A stretch of 64,000 nucleotides of DNA, from the NCBI RefSeq assembly GCF_007859915.1, contig NZ_SJPM01000001.1, positions 1,147,086 to 1,211,085 on the forward strand. Reading direction: 5' to 3'. The DNA is from Neorhodopirellula pilleata (GTDB taxonomy: Bacteria; Planctomycetota; Planctomycetia; Pirellulales; Pirellulaceae). The notes beneath the pieces were generated by a model. That model searched no databases, had not been told where the DNA came from, and saw only the letters and a list, made by a program, of their open reading frames with translations. Positions 26,036 to 34,549 of the stretch are shown here, piece after piece (the first letter of the stretch is position 1; each line of letters begins with the position of its first letter). The position numbers and the translations under genes are program-made.

Positions 26036-28195
26036 TTATTTTCCACCGATCCAATCCTCCTGGAACCAAAATTGGATCCGCAGACCTAGCGGGTATCCGG
26101 CCGTGAGGGTTTCAGCCTGGAATCGAATGCCTGCTTGATGACCGATCGATGGATGCCGGGGAGTTACTAAGAGACCTTGAAAATGAGGCTGAACCAAACG
26201 CAAGCCGTCATCCCCGGATGCATCACGGTCGTGCTTGGTCGGCAGGGGGCCTCCGTTGAGGGCCGCGAGGGCGGGGAAAGGAAGACGGTCCGAAGCGCGC
26301 GGTTGGATGACTTTCCAACGCGTTTCAAACGACTCGCGCGACGCCGTACGAATCCGAATCGGTTCCCCACAAGTCGGACGCAAGGTGCCCATGTGTTCGG
26401 GCGACAACAGCGCGATCAACTCCAGGTCCCCTTCACCGACGATGTTCATCAACGTATCGCCTTCACTTAGATACGTGCCACGAAGGGAGGCGAGATTTGC
26501 CGCGACGACATGTCCATCACGATCCGCCCGGACCAATAAATCGGAATGACGACGCTTGACCTGTTGCCATTGTTGTTCGATCGCGACGGCTTGCTGTTTC
26601 AAACTCAAAACCTCCGCCTCGTCGCTTTGACTGAATGCTTGTCGCAACAGCACTTCGACGCGTTGTTGATCGATCTGCAGCGACCGGAGTTCTTGATCGA
26701 GTTCTTCGTTGACCAATCGCAGCAAGGGTTGACCTGTTAAGACTTGCTGTTGATCGGCGACATAGATTTTGTCCACAAAACCGCTCGCGCGGACGCGAAC
26801 AACGGTCGACGGTGAGAATTCCGAAATCACCGGAATGCAGACGAGCGACGGCAGTGGCATCCAAAACACAAACGCGAGGCTCACCAGGCCCGTCGCACCA
26901 CCGAGAACGATCCCTCGAAAGAACTGAATCGGGTTTCGATCTTTCAAAGTCCGCATGAATCCGATTAGGCGCGCGGCCGGGACGCCTAGCCACAAGACGC
27001 CGCCGATGACCGCGATGACGACGCCCGCGCCGTGAAACATGACCGACGCGGCGAGACTCAACGTCAAGCAGACGAGCACCTTCCATACGATCGCCGCGAT
27101 TCCGTAAACCTGAGTGAATCGCTGCCGCCAACCGATCAAGCCGCTTGCGCGCCTTTCCGATTGCCCTAGAAAAAAGCGGCGGGCAAATCGTCCAACGCTG
27201 GCTTGCCCTTCGCCGGCCAGGTTGGGGATGTCCACCCAATCGGCGAGGATGTGATAACCGTCGAATCGCATCAGCACGTTGGCATTGAAAAGAATCGTCG
27301 TGACACCGGCCGTCATCACCACGCCTTGGCAGATCGAACGTGACAAAGGCTCGTCGTGAATCGTCCAAACGATCATCGCCGCCGCTGCGATGACGGCCTC
27401 GACCCACATCCCGGCGGCCGACACCCACATCCGTGACCAACGTGATTCCAATCGCCAACAACTCGTCACGTCGACAAACGCCAATGGGGCCATCAAGACA
27501 AATACGACACCTCCACGATTGACTCGACAACCTTGTCGATAACAGGCGATCGCATGGCCGAGTTCATGGATCGCTTTCAATCCGACAAAACCGATGCCCA
27601 ACCAAACCCACTTGCGAGGGTCAAACAGTTCCACGCTTTCGCTGACAAACTCCACATGATGGCATCCGAACAGGATCAACGCGATCAAGATCAAGACGGC
27701 ACCGGCCCAAATCGCTGGCGGAGCGAGGACCGGAGCCAAGCCGATCGCAAGCGGCGCGAGCCAACGTTCGACTCGCGGGATCGAAAATGGAACCCAAAAC
27801 GGATTGAAACGGCCCATCAGCCCGCCGATCGTTTTCGGTTTCCCGGCCACAGAACTCGAACCAGAATGATCGGTTGATCGATCAGGGTACCGATGGCTGC
27901 GCCGCGACTGACCCAATGCTTGCTCGTCGACGTCGTGAACGATCTTGTTTTGCAATAACCATCGGACGATGGTATTGGCCTCGTCGGCCGTTGGTGCTTC
28001 GCGTCCGAGTCTCGCGGTTGCCAAACTGCACGCCTGCGGCAACGAGGTTTGTCCGTCGAGCAACGACATCAGAAAGTATTCGCGATAGCCGACGCGAAAG
28101 AACTGGTGCGAATGTGGGAGCTCGACGCGGTAAACCAATTCACCACGTTCGTGGACAGGCCACACTCGGACGTCGTCGGCAACACACAAACGCAT
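26036..28195 (-). CDS. PqqD-like / M50 site-2 protease / HlyD adaptor fusion protein
   Basis: 719 residues in three parts. Residues 1-90 resemble a PqqD-type winged-helix domain (YREYFLMSLLDGQTSLPQAC). The middle has several membrane helices with the zinc site HELGHAIACYRQG (His210, Glu211, His214) and the second ligand region NANVLMRFDGYHILADW, the mark of M50 proteases of the peptide zinc metalloprotease type. The last third (from about 440) is a HlyD-type adaptor: VRASGFVDKIYVADQQQVLT, a coiled-coil hairpin, then ADRDGHVVAANLASLRGTYL. Such fusions occur in peptide and protein exporters. Its start lies three bases behind the stop of the GAF-HlyD gene, so it belongs to the same operon. It may process or gate the exported protein. 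Confidence 0.85.
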   Translation of the reverse strand: MRLCVADDVRVWPVHERGELVYRVELPHSHQFFRVGYREYFLMSLLDGQTSLPQACSLATARLGREAPTADEANTIVRWLLQNKIVHDVDEQALGQSRRSHRYPDRSTDHSGSSSVAGKPKTIGGLMGRFNPFWVPFSIPRVERWLAPLAIGLAPVLAPPAIWAGAVLILIALILFGCHHVEFVSESVELFDPRKWVWLGIGFVGLKAIHELGHAIACYRQGCRVNRGGVVFVLMAPLAFVDVTSCWRLESRWSRMWVSAAGMWVEAVIAAAAMIVWTIHDEPLSRSICQGVVMTAGVTTILFNANVLMRFDGYHILADWVDIPNLAGEGQASVGRFARRFFLGQSERRASGLIGWRQRFTQVYGIAAIVWKVLVCLTLSLAASVMFHGAGVVIAVIGGVLWLGVPAARLIGFMRTLKDRNPIQFFRGIVLGGATGLVSLAFVFWMPLPSLVCIPVISEFSPSTVVRVRASGFVDKIYVADQQQVLTGQPLLRLVNEELDQELRSLQIDQQRVEVLLRQAFSQSDEAEVLSLKQQAVAIEQQWQQVKRRHSDLLVRADRDGHVVAANLASLRGTYLSEGDTLMNIVGEGDLELIALLSPEHMGTLRPTCGEPIRIRTASRESFETRWKVIQPRASDRLPFPALAALNGGPLPTKHDRDASGDDGLRLVQPHFQGLLVTPRHPSIGHQAGIRFQAETLTAGYPLGLRIQFWFQEDWIGGK

Positions 28196-28198
28196 CGT

Positions 28199-29659
28199 CT
28201 ACCACCTCACCCAATCACGTAGGGCGTACCACGGTCGATGGAACCAATTCCAACCGATGGCATATTGATCGGAATAGATCTTGCCGCGGCCGCGCATTCC
28301 AGGTTGCAGTCGATTGTCACGATTGGGCAACCGCACCTCGGCGACGAACACATTATCATGATCCCGAATCTCGGCCCGGGGGTGAACGTGCTCGATCGTG
28401 CCGACATGTTGCTGGTCCGGATCGGCGTGCGTGGCGATTCGGACGGTCATCCCGGTTCGAACGTATGCGATCTCGGACTCGGGAATCCACAACTGCACGA
28501 TCATCTCGTCAAGCGGGGCGACTTCGAACAGCGTCTCGCCGCGAGACAACGGCATCCCCTCGCTGCTTCGCCAATCACCGCTGACGATCATACCAGCGAC
28601 GGGGCTTTTGATTTCTAAATTGGTTTGACGTTCGATCAACCGTTGCGTTTGGGACTTCAGACGCCGCGACTCCAGTTCGGCCAGTTGTCCGGCGGCGAAA
28701 TCGTGTTCGGCGATCCGGCCCTTGCGGGCTTGTTCGGCCTGTTCCCATTGCGATCGTACGCCGACCAACTCGTATTGAATTTCGCGTGGATCGATCTCGG
28801 CCAACACCTCGCCTTGGGCCACCACGTCCCCGGGACGCACCCGGCACTTTTTCAATGGGCCATCGAACGGCACGGCGACATACCGCCGCATCACCGGCTG
28901 CAGTTCCAACGGAACCGAGACGCTGTACGTTGCAGGCATGAACAAGAACGCGACGAACATGACGACCGCGATTGCCATCATTCGCCATCTCGCCGGTGAA
29001 ACGGTCGAACGCGTGATCGATCGCCAAAGCGTTTCCAAACGTCCCGGTTGCAGTCGTTCGATCGCGACCAAACGGCCCGTCAGCAACGGAGCCATCGCAT
29101 CCAAAAAGCGGGAGACGGAATCCGAGCGAGGTTCGACCACAATGAGCACCCCGCGGCACCCATCGCCGTCGTCGATCAGCGGGATTGCGATCAAAGATTG
29201 GCTTTGGGTCGATCGAGCGAACTGTTCGATCGCGAGCGTTCCACCGCGACGACTCGGTCGATCGGAATGCCAATCAATCCGTTCGCCGATCACCGCGATT
29301 TCTTCCCCCGCAGCGATGGTCTCGGCGATCTCCGCTTGAACGTTAGGCCGGTCGCGTGGCGAACCATGAAGGTCGAACGTCGTGTCCGCCAATAATCGCA
29401 TCGGCGAGGTGTCGCCGGTCCGCCAAAGTATGCAAACGCGATCCGCCAACACGATGTCAGCCAATCGATCTGCGAGTATGCCCGCCGCGTCTTGCAATCG
29501 GTCGGCTTGGTCGAGCTGCGAGTTCAATTCGATCGCCGCCGCCAAAGCTTCGTTCTCGCTCATGACGTCGGAGCTTGATAAACCAGACGTACACGTAGGC
29601 CCCGGATGGAAAGACTCCAGTAGGTTGTCGGCGATCGGCGAAAATGAAGTGTTGTTCAT
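28199..29659 (-). CDS. GAF domain-TM-HlyD membrane fusion protein
   Basis: 486 residues. Residues about 40-195 look like a GAF domain (DAAGILADRLADIVLADRVC; SLIAIPLIDDGDGCRGVLIV), probably cytoplasmic. A membrane helix, MMAIAVVMFVAFLFMPATYS, is at about 222-241. The periplasmic HlyD adaptor follows: lipoyl half AVPFDGPLKKCRVRPGDVVA, a coiled-coil hairpin rich in Glu/Gln/Arg, then the second half LEIKSPVAGMIVSGDWRSSE and the beta-barrel GETLFEVAPLDEMIVQLWIP. A GAF sensor on an adaptor suggests that export is gated by a small ligand; this is inference. Its ATG overlaps the previous gene's stop as TAATG, so the two are coupled. Confidence 0.85.
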   Translation of the reverse strand: MNNTSFSPIADNLLESFHPGPTCTSGLSSSDVMSENEALAAAIELNSQLDQADRLQDAAGILADRLADIVLADRVCILWRTGDTSPMRLLADTTFDLHGSPRDRPNVQAEIAETIAAGEEIAVIGERIDWHSDRPSRRGGTLAIEQFARSTQSQSLIAIPLIDDGDGCRGVLIVVEPRSDSVSRFLDAMAPLLTGRLVAIERLQPGRLETLWRSITRSTVSPARWRMMAIAVVMFVAFLFMPATYSVSVPLELQPVMRRYVAVPFDGPLKKCRVRPGDVVAQGEVLAEIDPREIQYELVGVRSQWEQAEQARKGRIAEHDFAAGQLAELESRRLKSQTQRLIERQTNLEIKSPVAGMIVSGDWRSSEGMPLSRGETLFEVAPLDEMIVQLWIPESEIAYVRTGMTVRIATHADPDQQHVGTIEHVHPRAEIRDHDNVFVAEVRLPNRDNRLQPGMRGRGKIYSDQYAIGWNWFHRPWYALRDWVRW

Positions 29660-30555
29660 TAACGTTTCAATGCACCGGACACATTCTTCGCTTTTTCGCT
29701 TACAAAACTCGCCGGTGATCGTTCCAGGTCCCAGCGGCAGACGACACCACTTCGCAACTTACCGTCGGAGTTTTCGATCCGAACCGTGACTCGGACGGAA
29801 GCACTCTCGGCGTCGGCTACGGGAGCGATCGTTTCGATGACTCCCGTGGTCGAAAGGTTTTGGAAACCTGTTTGCAGCGAAACTCGCTGATTGGTTTCCC
29901 ATTGGTCGACTTGATTGACAGGCACCGAAAAGATAACCTTCAGGCGATCAAGTTGAACGATCTGCATCACCACCGGATCGGTCGGAGAAACAAACTCGCC
30001 GACATCCTTGGTGATCGAAAGCACCACTCCGTTTAGCGGAGAAGCGATTCGTCGCTGTTGGATTTGTGCGCTGATTCGCTTCAGTTCCAAGTCACGAATT
30101 TGCATGTCTTCTTGGACGGCGAGCAACCTCGTCGTCGCTTGCCAGAAGTTATTCTCGGCGCGATCGACTTCTCGCTGCGTTGCATTGCCGGCGGTGAATA
30201 GCTCTCGATAGCTGCGGAGCTGCTGTTCGGTCAGCGATCGTTCGGCTTCAGCCGCACGCTGGGAACTGACCGCGTCCCGGCTTGCCTGGGCCAAGGACTT
30301 TGACACCTGCAAAACAGTGTCGTCGAGGCGGGCGACCAACTGGCCTTGGCGAACCGTACCACCCTCACGCACGAGAATCTCCGCGAGCACACCCATCTCC
30401 GCCGCCGGAACGTCGATGCTCGCGTACGGCTGGGTGAACGATTCCAATTCGATCGCGGAGGCTTTGCCCGGCAAGATCCCTGAAACCACCAAGACCGCTG
30501 AAACAATCGCCGAAACGGTAGTGAAGAACGCTCGCAATGAGTATGACGAAAACAT
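29659..30555 (-). CDS. HlyD/RND-type periplasmic adaptor protein with signal peptide
   Basis: 298 residues. The N-terminal hydrophobic segment FFTTVSAIVSAVLVVSGILP plus Ala-Ser-Ala is a signal peptide or anchor. The lipoyl half reads EMGVLAEILVREGGTVRQGQ, the coiled coil has QRAAEAERSLTEQQLRSYRE, the returning half ASPLNGVVLSITKDVGEFVS, and the barrel LKVIFSVPVNQVDQWETNQR. Such adaptors bridge an inner membrane pump and TolC. No RND or ABC pump is encoded nearby. Its ATG follows the SecA-like TAA directly (TAAATG), and its TAA overlaps the next ATG by one base. Confidence 0.88.
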   Translation of the reverse strand: MFSSYSLRAFFTTVSAIVSAVLVVSGILPGKASAIELESFTQPYASIDVPAAEMGVLAEILVREGGTVRQGQLVARLDDTVLQVSKSLAQASRDAVSSQRAAEAERSLTEQQLRSYRELFTAGNATQREVDRAENNFWQATTRLLAVQEDMQIRDLELKRISAQIQQRRIASPLNGVVLSITKDVGEFVSPTDPVVMQIVQLDRLKVIFSVPVNQVDQWETNQRVSLQTGFQNLSTTGVIETIAPVADAESASVRVTVRIENSDGKLRSGVVCRWDLERSPASFVSEKAKNVSGALKR

Positions 30556-32424
30556 TTAGATGGCCCAACATTCGGTCGGTCGGTCAGAAGCAGTGCTAGA
30601 CGAAAGCGATGATTGATCGCTGATCTCAACGGCCAATGCATCAGCCCGCCGCGTCGCCAAGCGTTGTTGTTGTTCGGTTTGAATCCGCTCGATCGCTCGG
30701 ACGATGGCCGGTCCAGCGATCTCTTGTCCACGACGAAAGACCCGCTCGATCGCGCGGCAGACCCAAGGTCCATGATCGACCAATAAGGGGTCTTCGGCGG
30801 AGACGAAACATCGGGCCGATCCCGGATCGCCGCAACGGGCCCCGCGTCCGATCAGTTGTCGGTCGACCCGAGCAAGCGAGTGCATTTGCGTCACGATTAC
30901 GTGCAACCCGCCCCGGTCACGGACGTCGGGTTCCAATGCGATGTCGGTTCCTCGGCCGGCCATGCTCGTCGCGACGGTGATTTGTCCGGTCCGGCCTGCG
31001 GCCGCGATCACGCTCGCTTCGTCGGCGTCTTGGACTCCGTTGAGCACTTGATGAGGCTGCGACACGGCGGCCAGTCTCGCCGATACGTCACGGCTCTGAT
31101 CGATACTCAACGTTCCAATCAGAACGGCACGTCCTTGGGAGGCGAACTTGATCGCCTCGTCAACGACGGCATCGTATTTGAGCGTCCTGGTGATAAAACA
31201 CTTCATCGGCAGAAGTTCTCGACGACTGGGCAAGCGGGTCGGAATCTCGTGCACGATCAGTTGGTAGTTCCGTACAAGTTCTCGTTCACAACCTCGGGCC
31301 GTACCGGTCATGCCGGCAAGGAATGGGTAGCGACGGAAGTAGCTTTGCTTGGTCGTTCGCGCCAACGTTGTCGGCTCAGGCGTGACCGCGAGCCCCTGGT
31401 AAGTTTCGACGGCTTGCTGAAGACCACGCGACCATGTTCGATCTTGGAACAAACGACCGGTGGCACCATCGATCAACTGGACTTTGCCCTCATGGATGAT
31501 GTAATGGACATCACGTAGGAACGCATGACGCGCCCGTAAGGCGGCGTCCACGTATTCGTGCCAAGTGCGTTTCATGGGCGTCGACGGCGTGAAGTCCCGG
31601 TAGATGACGTCCATCCCCGCCGGAGTCAATGAGCAGGCTTGGTTGCCGGAGAGCTGATACTCCGTCCCGGCTTGTAAGTGTGCGGCGACTTCCTGGGCCA
31701 GATTGAGGGTTGCGGAGTCGTCCAAGTTGGAATCGCTCGAATACGGATCCACACCGCTCAAGATCAGCGGCGAAATGGCGTCGTCTAGGAGCACATCGTC
31801 GACCTCGTCAATGATCGCTGCGTGAGGGCGACGCTGTCTGGGCGTGAACGAATTCTGTCCTCGCAACGCGTTGAGAAGTCGGGACCCAGGTTGTCGGGAA
31901 ACATGTATCTTTCGCTTCCACGCGTCACGGAGGAAATCAAACCCGAACGTGTGTGAGGCGGCGAAGGTCACATCAGCACGATAGCCCAGACAGGCTTCCC
32001 GGTCGTTCGCTTGATCATGAACGTATCCACACGTCAGACCGAGCACCGCGTAGACATCGCTAAGGAGCACGTGATCGCGTCTTGCAAGGTATTGGTTTGG
32101 GGCGGCAACATGAACGCCCGCTCCACTTATCGCTTGGACCACGGTCGGCAACACCGCCGACAACGTTTTGCCTTCGCCGGTTTGCATTTCCGCGACGCCG
32201 CCCTGGCACATCACGAGCCCGGCTTGAATCTGAGTATCGAACAGTTCGATCCTGTGAACCCGCTTGATCGCCTCAACCACGATAGCCGCCGCTTGAACCC
32301 AAGTTGGTTCTTGATCGGCACGAATACAGTCGCGAAGGGATCGCAGGACATCATCGGGTCGTTCGGCCAGATCCTCGGCAAGCTCGCGGATACGTTGGAT
32401 CGTCGGTTCAAAGATGTTTTTCAA
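30556..32424 (-). CDS. SecA-like DEAD-type ATPase, shortened paralogue
   Basis: About 622 residues, against roughly 900 for housekeeping SecA. Seen: the Walker A region VAEMQTGEGKTLSAVLPTVV (GEGKT at 83-87), NQYLARRD, the Walker B region HAAIIDEVDDVLLDDA, a preprotein cross-linking-like insert, then FLAGMTGTA, AVLIGTLSIDQSRDVSARL, TSMAGRGTDIALEPDV and QLIGRGARCGDPGSARCFVS. The helical scaffold is short and the C-terminal Zn-binding Cys/His tail is missing. So both motor halves are intact but the SecB/lipid-binding tail is gone. I choose a TTG start at 32424 overlapping the tolC-like stop (TTGA) with GGAG upstream; an ATG at 32523 would overlap by 103 bases. Sitting among adaptor genes, it likely powers a dedicated export path. 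Confidence 0.88.
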   Translation of the reverse strand: MKNIFEPTIQRIRELAEDLAERPDDVLRSLRDCIRADQEPTWVQAAAIVVEAIKRVHRIELFDTQIQAGLVMCQGGVAEMQTGEGKTLSAVLPTVVQAISGAGVHVAAPNQYLARRDHVLLSDVYAVLGLTCGYVHDQANDREACLGYRADVTFAASHTFGFDFLRDAWKRKIHVSRQPGSRLLNALRGQNSFTPRQRRPHAAIIDEVDDVLLDDAISPLILSGVDPYSSDSNLDDSATLNLAQEVAAHLQAGTEYQLSGNQACSLTPAGMDVIYRDFTPSTPMKRTWHEYVDAALRARHAFLRDVHYIIHEGKVQLIDGATGRLFQDRTWSRGLQQAVETYQGLAVTPEPTTLARTTKQSYFRRYPFLAGMTGTARGCERELVRNYQLIVHEIPTRLPSRRELLPMKCFITRTLKYDAVVDEAIKFASQGRAVLIGTLSIDQSRDVSARLAAVSQPHQVLNGVQDADEASVIAAAGRTGQITVATSMAGRGTDIALEPDVRDRGGLHVIVTQMHSLARVDRQLIGRGARCGDPGSARCFVSAEDPLLVDHGPWVCRAIERVFRRGQEIAGPAIVRAIERIQTEQQQRLATRRADALAVEISDQSSLSSSTASDRPTECWAI

Positions 32425-34334
32425 GGGATCGACTCCATTACGTCGCTCGCCGGTTCGAATGGAACGTCGACTTCCGTATGAACCTGCAAGAGGATTCCCA
32501 TGGCCTTGCGAAGTTGAATCCACGACATCGCGTAGGCGGCCTGCGATGCGGCAACGGCGCGTTCTTCATCCGCCGTTCGTTCTTGGGCATCGAGCAAATC
32601 TTCGATCAACAAGACTGCCGACTCGGAGGGATCGGGCAACCAACGCCAACGCTGATACAGGTAGTCGACTTCCGCTGCGGCGGCGGCCACGGACTGTTTG
32701 CGTGCATTGAGTTCGGCGTAGCTGGCCTGGGTTTCCCGGACCGCGATTTCGACGGCGGTGATCGCCGACTCGGTGGTCTGCTGAAACTCATAAATGCTGC
32801 GGGTCAATTCCCACTTGCCGCGTTGCAAACGGGCTTCATTGGCACGATTTCCGACCGGACGTTCGAACACGAATCCACCGGCAAACGAAGGGCCGCCTTG
32901 GGTGAACTGGTTGCCGATCGCTCCGAACGTGTTCGTGCTGCCATCGAGCCCGGCGACGTAGCCGCTCAAAATCAAATCCAAACGCGGCAAGACTTGATTG
33001 CGCGCCGCACCGACTCGCGTTGAAACGGCCTGGATCTCCCGGAGAGAACTCGCGATGTCAGGGCGTTGATCCAACGCCGTCAAAGTTGCCTCACGCGTCG
33101 AAACATCGATCGGTTGATCCATCGGCATGTCCTGTGGCAACCACTCCCAACCGGAGGCACTAACCACCGCAGCATCGCCGGTTAATAAACGTAGCCGGGA
33201 CTGTGCATTGGCGATCCGAGTTTGGATGCGAATCAGTTCACTACGTCGCCGGGTGATCGCGACCTCCGCTCTCAGGATCTGCCGCTGTTGCGAATCCAAC
33301 TCGACGCGGCCCTTCAGCGTCGCGTGCAAGTCGATCGCGGCTTGAGTCAGTCGCATCCGTTGCACATACTCGGCGCGGGCTTGGTACAGTTCCCAATACG
33401 CTCGCGTGACATCCACAAGATGGTCTTCGATGTCGTTTCGTACTTCCGCTTCGGTAAGTTTGACATCGATCGATGCCAAAACCACACGCGTCATGTTGAC
33501 CGCCCGCCCGCGATCGCGAAGCAAAGGTTGCGAAAAGTTGAGTTCTAGTCGAGAAGTCCCTTGGCCGTTGGGAACCAGGAACGTGGAGTTGTTCGACTGA
33601 AAGCCTCCTCGCTGAACCAGTTCCACGTTTCCGCCTGTGCGGTTTTGTTTTCGCAAACCGATCGCGGAGCCGAATAGGTCATCGCGAAATCGAGTCGATG
33701 CATCACCGGTCGTCAACACGCTACCGATCGGATCGTTCGTGCCGGTGAACTTGGCGTCGATGAACGAGAGCGTGTCAAACTGAGCGTCCGCGATAACGAA
33801 GTCGTTGCACCGGATCTTCGGCTCGGTCAACAGGCCTAAAATGTACGGAGACGACATCAACGAAGTCTCAACAAGCAACGTTGCGTCGACCGGGACGGGA
33901 CGACCCAGATCCAACGGTTGCGCGACCATGACTTGCCACCACATCGGCCCGGCGACCTGGGGAGAAGCAAGTGGAGTGTTCACCGGCAACGTTGCTACGG
34001 GCGGAGGAGCCGTATCGCTTTGAATTCTTGATCGATAACTATCGAGCCGATGGGAATGTGGTCCCGGATAGACAGGCGGCGGGATATCGGCGGAGACCGA
34101 TAAGCCAGCAGGAAACGCGGGACCGTCTGCCATCGCCGCCCATGGTACCCAAGCCGTGACGGCGAACACAACCAACGCGAGTCCATCAATCAGCGCAGCA
34201 AGCAACGATCGCCGAAGGCGACTGAGCGATTTCGCTCTCGTTGGTTGCCCGGTTTGGAACAAAGTTTCACAAACGTTGTCAAAGGAAGACGCCCGGCAGG
34301 GAGCGTCGAAACCCGCGTTGCTAGTACAACGCAA
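32421..34334 (-). CDS. TolC family outer membrane channel protein
   Basis: Up to 637 residues. A signal-like helix (LLAALIDGLALVVFAVTAWV, about 46-65) is followed by a Pro-rich stretch. The OEP/TolC body starts near residue 150 and shows the duplicated pattern of strands and long helices: RLELNFSQPLLRDRGRAVNM, ITRRRSELIRIQTRIANAQS, ALDQRPDIASSLREIQAVST, NQVLPRLDLILSGYVAGLDG. TolC proteins form the outer membrane tunnel of type I and RND exporters. It is the first gene of the operon. The frame opens with TTG at 34334 and no ATG precedes the signal region, so the exact start is uncertain; a TTG near the ETLFQTG position is an alternative. It is divergent from the giant surface protein gene. Confidence 0.87.
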   Translation of the reverse strand: MRCTSNAGFDAPCRASSFDNVCETLFQTGQPTRAKSLSRLRRSLLAALIDGLALVVFAVTAWVPWAAMADGPAFPAGLSVSADIPPPVYPGPHSHRLDSYRSRIQSDTAPPPVATLPVNTPLASPQVAGPMWWQVMVAQPLDLGRPVPVDATLLVETSLMSSPYILGLLTEPKIRCNDFVIADAQFDTLSFIDAKFTGTNDPIGSVLTTGDASTRFRDDLFGSAIGLRKQNRTGGNVELVQRGGFQSNNSTFLVPNGQGTSRLELNFSQPLLRDRGRAVNMTRVVLASIDVKLTEAEVRNDIEDHLVDVTRAYWELYQARAEYVQRMRLTQAAIDLHATLKGRVELDSQQRQILRAEVAITRRRSELIRIQTRIANAQSRLRLLTGDAAVVSASGWEWLPQDMPMDQPIDVSTREATLTALDQRPDIASSLREIQAVSTRVGAARNQVLPRLDLILSGYVAGLDGSTNTFGAIGNQFTQGGPSFAGGFVFERPVGNRANEARLQRGKWELTRSIYEFQQTTESAITAVEIAVRETQASYAELNARKQSVAAAAAEVDYLYQRWRWLPDPSESAVLLIEDLLDAQERTADEERAVAASQAAYAMSWIQLRKAMGILLQVHTEVDVPFEPASDVMESIP

Positions 34335-34549
34335 TCAACATGAGTTTTCGGCACAAACGGCGGGTGATGAACATACGGTACTCAGTTTTTTCGTCAGTCC
34401 CGTGAGGGAAGCCTCGGAATAGTCGCCCCAAAGCGAACCAACGGAATCGTTCAGCCAATCTTCCCAACTTGCCTGACCCAGAGTTTCGGCGTGTTCCTGC
34501 ATCATCGGGTAGCGTTCCCTGGACCATTCTCTCCCGCGCGCAGTTTCAC

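Noticed and set aside
26517..27530. 337-codon ORF within the M50-HlyD gene
   Set aside because: Arg-rich shadow in another frame of a gene with clear zinc-protease and adaptor motifs.
32424..32523. ATG start of the SecA-like gene at 32523
   Set aside because: It would overlap the TolC gene by 103 bases with a low-complexity N-terminus; the TTG with GGAG upstream fits better, although this is not certain.
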